From Geobacteraceae bacterium (GTDB lineage: Bacteria > Desulfobacterota > Desulfuromonadia > Desulfuromonadales > BM103): a stretch of 32,101 bases of DNA. The stretch spans positions 1 to 32,101 of the forward strand of contig JAHEDT010000036.1 in assembly GCA_024641085.1 (NCBI GenBank). The letters run 5' to 3'. The notes below the pieces were generated by a model, which was given only the letters and a program-made list of their open reading frames with translations, was not told the origin of the DNA and did no database searches. Of the stretch, positions 14,325-22,089 are shown piece after piece (positions within the stretch are counted from its first letter, which is position 1; the number at the start of each line of letters is the position of its first letter). The translations under genes and the position numbers were made by a program.

Positions 14325-15437
14325 ATGGCACGCATTGACCTCAAACAATTGGCTCACTCCTATCGCCGCAACCCGACCAGCGCAGGCGATTACGCACTGC
14401 ACAAAATGGATCTCATCTGGGAAGACGGCCGCGCCTATGCACTGCTGGGTCCATCCGGGTGCGGCAAAACCACGCTGTTGAACATTATCTCCGGCCTGCT
14501 GCGCCCGTCGAAAGGGCAAGTCCTGTTTGATGGAAAAGATGTCTCTGCCACGCCGCCTCAGGAGCGTAACATCGCCCAAGTTTTTCAGTTTCCAGTCATT
14601 TATGACACCATGAGTGTTTTCGACAATCTGGCCTTCCCCTTGCGCAACCGTAAACAACCCGAGGCCGAAATCCGCAAACGGGTCGAGGAAGTGGCCGGGA
14701 TGCTCGAATTGCAGGAGGACCTGAACAAGCGTGCGGCCAACCTGAGCGCCGACACCAAGCAGAAGATCTCTCTTGGCCGCGGCCTGGTGCGGAGCGACGT
14801 CGCCGCTATCCTGTTTGACGAACCCCTCACCGTCATCGATCCCCATTTAAAACTCCTGCTGCGGCGAAAACTGAAACAGATCCACGCACGTTTCAAACTG
14901 ACGATGGTGTACGTCACCCACGACCAATTGGAGGCGCTGACCTTTGCCGATCAGGTGGTGGTGATGAATGAGGGCCAGATTTTGCAAATAGGGACGCCTC
15001 AAGATCTTTTTGAAAATCCGCAACACACCTTTGTCGGCTACTTTATCGGCAGCCCTGGCATGAATTTCCTGCCCTGCCGGATGCAGAATGGCAGCGCCTG
15101 TATAGGCGAGCTACGCATCCCCGTTGGTAGCGGAACAGAACAACTTCAGGGCGACTATGAACTGGGCATCCGCCCCGACTTCCTAGAACTCCATGACAAT
15201 CAGGTCGCGGGTAGCCACAGGGTGACTATCAAGGAGGTCGAAGATCTGGGGAACTGTAAAATTGTTCGTGTTCAACTGGCCGAGTACAGCCTCAAGGTAA
15301 AGCTCCCGGAAGGGCGGGATACTCCAATTGAAACCGGCTATCTCGGCTTCCCGCCCGAGTGGATCAGGCTCTATGCCGATGGGCGCTTACTTGAGCGCAG
15401 CGCGCAATATCAAACGCAGCGGGGGGCCTCAATATGA
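14325..15437 (+). CDS. glpT: Glycerol ABC importer ATPase subunit 2 (GlpT-like)
   Basis: Second ATPase of the importer, 370 residues. (In this nomenclature GlpT is an ATPase, not the glycerol-3-phosphate antiporter of E. coli.) Walker A is GPSGCGKT (42-49), Q-loop VFQFP, Walker B ILFDE (162-166) and H-loop YVTHDQLEA with His199, all normal. The signature is degenerate: NLSADTKQKISLGRGL around 139-154, with LSADT where LSGGQ is expected. The C-terminal third is a TOBE/MOP-type domain. It starts 11 bp after glpS, and its TGA overlaps the permease ATG (ATGA), so translation is coupled. Expected to pair with GlpS in a heterodimer beneath the two permeases. Confidence 0.9.
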   Translation: MARIDLKQLAHSYRRNPTSAGDYALHKMDLIWEDGRAYALLGPSGCGKTTLLNIISGLLRPSKGQVLFDGKDVSATPPQERNIAQVFQFPVIYDTMSVFDNLAFPLRNRKQPEAEIRKRVEEVAGMLELQEDLNKRAANLSADTKQKISLGRGLVRSDVAAILFDEPLTVIDPHLKLLLRRKLKQIHARFKLTMVYVTHDQLEALTFADQVVVMNEGQILQIGTPQDLFENPQHTFVGYFIGSPGMNFLPCRMQNGSACIGELRIPVGSGTEQLQGDYELGIRPDFLELHDNQVAGSHRVTIKEVEDLGNCKIVRVQLAEYSLKVKLPEGRDTPIETGYLGFPPEWIRLYADGRLLERSAQYQTQRGASI

Positions 15438-16302
15438 ACAAATGGCAGGACAACAAAGCATGGTTCATGGTCATTCCGGTCTTTTTGGTTGTCGCTGTTT
15501 CCGCGATTATCCCCTTGATGACCGTGGTGAATTATTCACTTCAGGATATCTTCGGCCCCGACCAACGCGTCTTCGTCGGCCTTGAGTGGTACAAGGATGC
15601 GCTCACCGACTCGCGCCTGCATGACGCACTCAGCCGTCAGTTGCTCTTTTCCAGCCTGGTCTTGCTGATCGAAATTCCGCTCGGTATTCTGATCGCGATG
15701 ATGATGCCCAAAAAAGGCTGGAGTGCCTCACTCAGCCTGGTGCTGGTTGCACTGCCGTTGCTGATCCCCTGGAATGTTATCGGCACGATCTGGATTATCT
15801 TCATGCGCCCTGATATTGGCCTTTTGGGGGCGGCCATTAACGGCATGGGAATCCCCTTCGATCACACGGCTGCGCCCGTTTCTGCCTGGGTGACAGTCAT
15901 GATGATGGAGGTCTGGCACTGGACGCCTTTGGTGGTTCTGCTGGCTTATGCAGGACTGCAGGCTATCCCTGAGGCTTATTTTCAGGCGGCGCGGATTGAC
16001 GGTGCTTCGGCCTGGGCCACATTCCGCTACATTCAACTCCCCAAGATGCGCGGGGTCCTCACGATAGCGATCCTGCTGCGTTTCATGGACAGCTTCCTGA
16101 TCTACGCCGAACCCTTTGTTTTGACCGGTGGCGGACCCGGTAACTCAACGACTTTCTTGTCAATCTATCTGGTCAAGCAGGCGGTCGGGCAGTTTGACCT
16201 GGGGCCGGCCGCGGCATTCTCCATTATCTACTTCCTGATCGTGCTGCTCTTCTGCTGGCTATTCTATCAGGCGCTCTTGAAGGTCGGAACCGGAGACAAG
16301 TC

Positions 16303-16306
<4 letters not shown>
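15434..16306 (+). CDS. glpP: Glycerol ABC importer permease 1 (GlpP-like, MalF type)
   Basis: Integral membrane permease of 290 residues with six predicted helices, forming half of the glycerol channel. The cytoplasmic EAA loop that docks onto the ATPase is visible as AYFQAARIDGASAWATFRYIQLP (residues about 177-199). The ABC transporter type I permease pattern is complete, with AMMMPKKGW after the second helix and FVLTGGGPGNSTTFLSIYLVKQA near the end. The ATG overlaps the glpT stop by four bases, and the stop overlaps the glpQ start by four bases. This strict coupling implies fixed stoichiometry. Confidence 0.93.
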
Positions 16307-17106
<800 letters not shown>

Positions 17107-17118
17107 AGAGGTATGAAT

Positions 17119-17397
17119 ATGTCTCTGGAGTGGATGGCATGGACAATGCCGACAGCAATTTTCTTCATCACCATCGCCTGCATCCTGGTGGCCATGACAA
17201 TTTGGCAAGCCAAGGCCCCAAGTGCTGAGCGCAAAGGGTTTTTACCGATTGCGACAACGCCTGGGGATCGTCTTTTTATCGGCCTGCTCGGCAGTGCCTA
17301 TATTCACCTCGCCTGGATCGGGCTGACTACTCTGACTCTCTGGATCGCCTTTATTATCGCGCTGATCTGGATGGTTATATTGATGCGTTGGGGATAA
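17119..17397 (+). CDS. glpU: DUF2160 small membrane protein of the glycerol importer (GlpU-like)
   Basis: A 92-residue membrane protein with two or three hydrophobic helices (MPTAIFFITIACILVAMTIW, then LGSAYIHLAWIGLTTLTLW and IAFIIALIWMVILM). It matches DUF2160, which in alphaproteobacterial glycerol operons sits between the permease and binding-protein genes and is called GlpU. Its function is not established; an accessory subunit of the transporter is the usual guess. ATG 17119 is preferred because the AGAGG ribosome site (17107-17111) is seven bases away. The upstream in-frame ATG at 17113 is too close to it. Two hairpins follow the gene before glpV. Confidence 0.85.
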   Translation: MSLEWMAWTMPTAIFFITIACILVAMTIWQAKAPSAERKGFLPIATTPGDRLFIGLLGSAYIHLAWIGLTTLTLWIAFIIALIWMVILMRWG

Positions 17398-17405
17398 CAG
17401 ATCTC

Positions 17406-17450
17406 ATCAAGAGGTCCTCTTTGATCGGTGCTCAGGGCCTTTGCACCGAT
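17406..17450 (+). promoter_or_regulatory. Two adjacent RNA hairpins between glpU and glpV
   Basis: Hairpin 1 at 17406-17425 pairs ATCAAGAG with CTCTTTGAT with one bulge. Hairpin 2 at 17424-17450 pairs ATCGGTGC with GCACCGAT perfectly around a 10-11 base loop. Neither has a following T run. Hairpins before a binding-protein gene often stabilise or process the transcript so that the binding protein is made in excess; that role is inferred. Confidence 0.5.
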
Positions 17451-17504
17451 GAAGAGACCGGGATAACCGGGCATTTCAACGAGAGGCCTATAGAAGGAGA
17501 AGAG

Positions 17505-19259
17505 ATGATGAAAGACGCAATCCGCAGGAAAAATTCGCGTGTGGGGCTCTTGATCAGTCTCACTGCGGCCCTGGCGATGTTGTTCGCAACTTCTGCCAGT
17601 GCAGACACGGCCGCGGCCAAGAAATGGGTCGACAGTGAATTCCAGCCTTCGACTCTGTCCAAAGCCGACCAGCTGAAGGAAATGGAATGGTTCATCAATG
17701 CAGCCAAACCTTTCAAAGGCATGAAGATCAAGGTCGTCTCCGAGACCATCCCGACCCACGAGTACGAATCAAAAGTGCTCACCAAGGCCTTCCAGGAGAT
17801 CACCGGCATTGAAGTCACCCACGACCTGATTCAGGAAGGCGACGTTATTGAAAAGCTTCAGACCCAGATGCAGTCAGGCGAGAACATCTTTGATGCCTAC
17901 ATCAACGACTCCGACCTGATCGGCACCCACTGGCGTTATGGCTACGTTGTCAACCTGACCGACTGGATGGCCGGTGAGGGCAAAGATGTGACCCTGCCGA
18001 CTCTTGATGTCGACGACTTCATGGGCAAGTCGTTCACCACCGCCCCGGACGGCAAGCTCTACCAGCTGCCCGACCAGCAGTTTGCCAACCTCTACTGGTT
18101 TCGCTATGACTGGTTCAACCGCCCGGAACTGAAAAAACAGTTCAAGGAGCTTTACGGTTATGAGCTGGGCGTCCCGGTGAACTGGTCGGCTTATGAGGAC
18201 ATTGCCGAGTTCTTCACCGAGCATGTCAAGGAAATTGATGGCAAAGCAGTTTACGGACATATGGACTACGGCAAAAAGGCCCCCGATCTCGGGTGGCGTT
18301 TTACCGACGCCTGGCTGTCGATGGCCGGTGCCGGCGACAAAGGTCTGCCGAACGGAAAACCGGTTGATGAATGGGGCATCCGGGTTGACAAAAACGACCG
18401 TCCGGTTGGATCGAGCGTCAGCCGTGGTGGTGCCACCAACGGCCCTGCTGCAAAATACGCCCTGCGCAAATACATGGATTGGCTGCGCAAATACGCACCT
18501 CCCGGCGCTCTCGGCATGGACTTTTACCAATCGCTGCCGAGCCTGGCCAAAGGCAATGTCGCCCAGCAGATTTTCTGGTACACCGCATTTACCTCGGCAA
18601 TGGTCGAGGAGGGGACCCCGGTTGTGAATGCTGATGGCACCCCGAAATGGCGCATGGCACCGTCACCGCACGGCCCTTATTGGGAAGAGGGGATGAAGCT
18701 TGGTTATCAGGACTGCGGTTCCTGGACCCTGATGAAGAGCACGCCGGTTGACCGGCGCAAGGCCGCCTGGCTGTTCGCCCAGTTTGTCGTTTCCAAAACG
18801 GTTTCGCTGAAGAAGGCCCACGTTGGCCTGACGCCGATTCGCGACAGCGACATCCGCGACAAATCGTTCACAGAACGTGCGCCCAAGCTGGGTGGTCTGG
18901 TTGAGTTCTATCGCAGCCCGGCCCGGGTAGCCTGGACCCCGACCGGCACCAACGTCCCGGACTATCCAAAACTGGCACAACTCTGGTGGCAGAACATCGG
19001 TGAAGCGGTTGCCGGTGAAGTGACCGTCGATACGGCGATGGATAACCTTGCCAAGGAGCAAGACAAGGTCCTCATTCGTCTCGCGCGGAGCAAGTCTCAG
19101 GGAGACAAAGGCCCAGTCATGAACGAGGAGCGTCCCGAGTCCGAGTGGTTGGGTAAATCGGGCGCACCAAAAGCCAAACTGGCCAACGAGAAACCCAAGG
19201 GCGAGACCGTCAATTATGATGATCTCATCAAAGCCTGGCGTGAAGGACGGGTGAAATAG
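17505..19259 (+). CDS. glpV: Glycerol ABC importer periplasmic binding protein (GlpV-like)
   Basis: Periplasmic protein that captures glycerol and delivers it to GlpP/GlpQ. The 584 residues match the large size of GlpV, well above the ~400 of most sugar-binding proteins. A clear Sec signal peptide is present: a basic start MMKDAIRRKNSRVG, a hydrophobic core LLISLTAALAMLFATSASA, and cleavage probable before DTAAAKK. No lipobox is seen, so the protein should be soluble. The remainder is an extracellular solute-binding protein family 1 type fold (KIKVVSETIPTHEYESKVLTKAFQEITGIEV). GAAGGAGA just upstream decides ATG 17505 (or 17508) over earlier codons in the same frame. It is the last transporter gene and is followed by two hairpins. 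Confidence 0.92.
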   Translation: MMKDAIRRKNSRVGLLISLTAALAMLFATSASADTAAAKKWVDSEFQPSTLSKADQLKEMEWFINAAKPFKGMKIKVVSETIPTHEYESKVLTKAFQEITGIEVTHDLIQEGDVIEKLQTQMQSGENIFDAYINDSDLIGTHWRYGYVVNLTDWMAGEGKDVTLPTLDVDDFMGKSFTTAPDGKLYQLPDQQFANLYWFRYDWFNRPELKKQFKELYGYELGVPVNWSAYEDIAEFFTEHVKEIDGKAVYGHMDYGKKAPDLGWRFTDAWLSMAGAGDKGLPNGKPVDEWGIRVDKNDRPVGSSVSRGGATNGPAAKYALRKYMDWLRKYAPPGALGMDFYQSLPSLAKGNVAQQIFWYTAFTSAMVEEGTPVVNADGTPKWRMAPSPHGPYWEEGMKLGYQDCGSWTLMKSTPVDRRKAAWLFAQFVVSKTVSLKKAHVGLTPIRDSDIRDKSFTERAPKLGGLVEFYRSPARVAWTPTGTNVPDYPKLAQLWWQNIGEAVAGEVTVDTAMDNLAKEQDKVLIRLARSKSQGDKGPVMNEERPESEWLGKSGAPKAKLANEKPKGETVNYDDLIKAWREGRVK

Positions 19260-19274
19260 CCCCATAGGCCACAA

Positions 19275-19313
19275 TTGAACATCGAGACCTCCCCAGCAGA
19301 GGTCAATGTTCAA
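19275..19313 (+). terminator. Hairpin after glpV, first of two
   Basis: TTGAACAT...GACCTC pairs with GAGGTC...ATGTTCAA around CCCAGCA, with one internal mismatch. No T run follows; it lies 16 bases after the glpV stop. It may slow polymerase or protect the 3' end of the transporter mRNA. Confidence 0.5.
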
Positions 19314-19320
19314 ACAACCT

Positions 19321-19353
19321 TCAGGGGCCAGGGGAACAAGCCCTGGCCCCTGA
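19321..19353 (+). terminator. Strong perfect hairpin between glpV and glpD
   Basis: TCAGGGGCCAGGG and CCCTGGCCCCTGA form a perfect 13 bp GC-rich stem with a seven-base loop. The following bases are ATTACGA, not a T run, so it is better read as an attenuating or mRNA-stabilising hairpin than a full terminator. It would set glpD expression below that of the transporter genes. Confidence 0.6.
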
Positions 19354-19396
19354 ATTACGACCATTCCGGTTGACGACTGTGGTGGGGAGGATGAGC

Positions 19397-21013
19397 ATGG
19401 GCAGAGAGCAGCACGTGCAGTATCTGAAAGAAGACAGGATCTTTGACCTGCTCGTCGTCGGCGGCGGGGCCACCGGCTGCGGGGTGGCCCTCGATGCGGC
19501 CAGCCGTGGTTTGCAGGTGGCACTCATCGAAAAAAATGATTTTTCCGAAGGGACCAGCAGCCGCAGCACCAAGCTGGTGCACGGGGGAGTGCGCTACCTG
19601 GAGATGGCGGTCAAGAAGCTCGACCGGGTGCAGTACAACCTGGTGAAAGATGGCCTTAGGGAACGCTACACCCTGCTGCAGAACGCTCCTCACCTGTCAA
19701 ATCGCCTGCCCCTGGTCACGCCGCTCTATCGCTGGATCGACATCCCATACATTTTTTCCGGGCTCAAGCTCTACGATATCCTGTCCGGCAAGCGGAATAT
19801 CGGCCACAGCCGGCTGCTCAGTCGCAGGGAAGCCCTGCGCCGGTTCCCGACCCTGAAAGCGGAGGGGCTTAAAGCCGGGGTCCTCTACTACGACGGCCAG
19901 TTTCACGATGCGCGCATGGCCCTGTCCCTGGCCTTGACGGCTGAGCAGCAAGGCGCGGTGGTTGTCAACCATGTGGGGGCCTCCGGGCTCATCAAGGAGG
20001 ACGAAAAAATTGTCGGTGCACAGTTGACCGACTCCCTGACCGGGGAAAGCTGGAAAGTCAGGAGCCGGGGGGTGATCAATGCAACCGGGCCTTTTGCCGA
20101 TCATCTCAGGCTGATGGACAACCCCTCAGCCCCCAGGATGCTCTCCTCGAGTTCGGGCATTCACATCGTGCTGGACAAACGTTTCGCTCCCCCCGATACC
20201 GGCCTGATGATCCCGGAAACCGAAGATGGTCGGGTTCTGTTCGTCCTGCCATGGGAAGATCATGCCCTGGTCGGCACGACTGACGAACCGGCAGACATCA
20301 GCGAACACCCCCGCCCCCTGGAAAAGGAGATCGCCTACCTGCTGCGGCATGTCACACGCTACTTCAATCTTCAGGTCGAAAGAGCCGACATCAAGGCGGT
20401 CTGGTCCGGGCTGAGACCGCTGGTCTCCGATCCCAAGGCGGCTGACACGGCCCACCTGGCCCGTGACCACGTGATCGAGGTGAGCCCGGCCGGCTTGTTG
20501 ACCATCGCCGGTGGCAAGTGGACGACCTACCGGCTGATGGCCGAGCATACTGTCGATCATGCCATCAAGCAGTTCACACTCTCGGCCACGCAACCGGACT
20601 GCCAGACCGAGCACATGTCGATCCTCGGCGGCGCCGCCTATGCGGCACAGGGCGACCGCGACCTGATGCAAAAATATCATTTGCCGGCAGACGTCGCCGC
20701 ATACCTCAACCGGAATTATGGTGATCAGGCCGAACAGGTCGCGGCTTTGGCAGATGCCGGCTACGGTGCTCGCCTGGCCGAAAACCACCCGTTTCTGGAA
20801 GCGGAAGTTCTCCACGCGGTTCGCTTCGAGCTGGCCGAACGGGTCATCGACGTTCTGGCGCGGCGCATGCCGCTGGCGCTGCTGGATACCGGGGCGGCCA
20901 GGCTCGCGGCGCCCAGGGTTCTGGCCATCATGGCGGAGGAGTTGGGCTGGGACGGGGAACGCTGCGAGGCTGAGGCCCGGTTGACGGAGCAGCGGCTGTC
21001 CGAAGCGTTGTAA
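19397..21013 (+). CDS. glpD: FAD-dependent glycerol-3-phosphate dehydrogenase
   Basis: Oxidises sn-glycerol-3-phosphate to dihydroxyacetone phosphate and passes electrons through FAD to the quinone pool at the inner membrane. About 538 residues, the usual size. The FAD-binding beta-alpha-beta is LLVVGGGATGCGVALDAASRG. Further family blocks are FSEGTSSRSTKLVHGGVRYL, GVLYYDGQFHDARMALSLALTA, VINATGPFAD, LPWEDHALVGTTDEPAD, and GGKWTTYRLMAEHTVD. ATG 19397 is chosen because GGGGAGG ends six bases before it; GTG and ATG codons upstream in frame lack this. It is the last gene of the rightward glp operon, separated from glpV by two hairpins. Confidence 0.95.
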   Translation: MGREQHVQYLKEDRIFDLLVVGGGATGCGVALDAASRGLQVALIEKNDFSEGTSSRSTKLVHGGVRYLEMAVKKLDRVQYNLVKDGLRERYTLLQNAPHLSNRLPLVTPLYRWIDIPYIFSGLKLYDILSGKRNIGHSRLLSRREALRRFPTLKAEGLKAGVLYYDGQFHDARMALSLALTAEQQGAVVVNHVGASGLIKEDEKIVGAQLTDSLTGESWKVRSRGVINATGPFADHLRLMDNPSAPRMLSSSSGIHIVLDKRFAPPDTGLMIPETEDGRVLFVLPWEDHALVGTTDEPADISEHPRPLEKEIAYLLRHVTRYFNLQVERADIKAVWSGLRPLVSDPKAADTAHLARDHVIEVSPAGLLTIAGGKWTTYRLMAEHTVDHAIKQFTLSATQPDCQTEHMSILGGAAYAAQGDRDLMQKYHLPADVAAYLNRNYGDQAEQVAALADAGYGARLAENHPFLEAEVLHAVRFELAERVIDVLARRMPLALLDTGAARLAAPRVLAIMAEELGWDGERCEAEARLTEQRLSEAL

Positions 21014-21014
21014 A

Positions 21015-21059
21015 CGGCAGGCCTGAGACCTGCAGGTTTGCGAGTCAAAGAGCCTGCCG
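21015..21059. terminator. Weak inverted repeat between convergent glpD and formate dehydrogenase genes
   Basis: CGGCAGGC (21015-21022) is complementary to GCCTGCCG (21052-21059), with a 29-base loop that can fold further. Symmetric position between convergent operons suggests a shared terminator, but the loop is long and T runs are absent. Confidence 0.3.
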
Positions 21060-21102
21060 CAGAACGCCGTCGACCGGTCTCCCAGGCTCGCCCAGAAGAT
21101 CG

Positions 21103-22089
21103 TCAGGGACCGAACCGGGCCAGGATTTCCGCCGCAACCGCCTGGATGCCGATTCCGGTCGGGCAAACCCGGTCGCAACGTCCGCAGAGCAGGCAGCCGA
21201 ACTCTCCCCAGCGGGTGACGTCGGCGGCCAGCTTGTGGTGAATGCGCCGCCGGGTGCGTAGGGCTTCGGTTCCGAGCGGGTTGTGGCCGCTCGCCTCGCG
21301 CATGAACGCATCGAACTGGCAGGAGTCCCAGACCCGGCTGCGGAGCGTCACCGCCTGCTCCTGGCGGTCCTCGACGCAGAAGCAGGTACAGGTCGGGCAG
21401 GCCAGGTTGCAGCCGCTGCAGAGGATGCAGCGATCACCGACCTCTCGCCAGAAATCATCCGGCACCACTTCTGATGCGACCAGGCCGGCCGCTTTCTCCA
21501 GAAGGTCCTGCGCCGGGTTTCCCCGGGTCCGTGCCGACTCCAGCAGTTCCTCCACCTCCGCTTGTTCGCCGTCGGGAAAGCCTTCCAGCAGAGCTTCGCC
21601 CCGGGGCGTCCAGGGAACCCCGAGCCAGTTCTGTCCAAACGCCAGCAGTTCCAGGTCGCACATACCGTTTGCCGGAGGGAGAACGTCGCCACCGGGGCCG
21701 GAAAAGCCGGTCAGTCCGACCAGCAGGGCGTCTTTACGCCTTGCCAGGTAGTGGTCATCGGCCGGCGGGTCGGCGAAGAAGCGGTCGATGAAGGCGATGC
21801 AGCCGAGGTCGGCGGCGTTGAGCCCGAACAGGGCGACGGGGCGGACTGGCGGGTCACAGGTTGTGACCTCTCCCTGTTCGCCGATCCGCAGCAGCGGGTC
21901 GTGCTGCGGGAAAAACGCCTCGGTCGGCTTGCGCTGCACCGGCTCCCCCTGCAAGGCGAGGGCCCCTTCGCCGTGGGGGCGCAGCAGACGGGTGCCGTCG
22001 GCCAGGCGCTGGGGTGTCAGGAGGCGATAGCCGGTTGCCAGCGCGGAGAGCAGCTTCTCAAGGTCGGAGCGGTCGAGTCGTTTCAGCAT
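21103..22089 (-). CDS. 4Fe-4S dicluster electron-transfer subunit (HydB/AsrA-like) of formate dehydrogenase
   Basis: A soluble 328-residue Fe-S protein that would move electrons between the formate dehydrogenase catalytic subunit and the flavin subunit. The C-terminal third carries two cysteine clusters. The first is C221, C224, C227, C231 in CILCSGCNLACPTCTCFC; the second is C299, C302, C305, C309 in CLLCGRCDRVCPTG. Both predict [4Fe-4S] centres. The long N-terminal domain (ALFGLNAADLGCIAFIDRFF) and the first cluster style match the beta subunit of archaeal sulfhydrogenase and AsrA of anaerobic sulfite reductase. It overlaps the end of the catalytic gene by seven bases and is last in the operon. 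The partner enzyme is inferred from the neighbouring molybdopterin gene. Confidence 0.88.
   Translation of the reverse strand: MLKRLDRSDLEKLLSALATGYRLLTPQRLADGTRLLRPHGEGALALQGEPVQRKPTEAFFPQHDPLLRIGEQGEVTTCDPPVRPVALFGLNAADLGCIAFIDRFFADPPADDHYLARRKDALLVGLTGFSGPGGDVLPPANGMCDLELLAFGQNWLGVPWTPRGEALLEGFPDGEQAEVEELLESARTRGNPAQDLLEKAAGLVASEVVPDDFWREVGDRCILCSGCNLACPTCTCFCVEDRQEQAVTLRSRVWDSCQFDAFMREASGHNPLGTEALRTRRRIHHKLAADVTRWGEFGCLLCGRCDRVCPTGIGIQAVAAEILARFGP

Noticed and set aside
14325-15437. GlpT as glycerol-3-phosphate antiporter and GlpQ as phosphodiesterase
   Set aside because: The proteins are an ABC ATPase and a permease; the names follow the Rhizobium glycerol importer, not E. coli.
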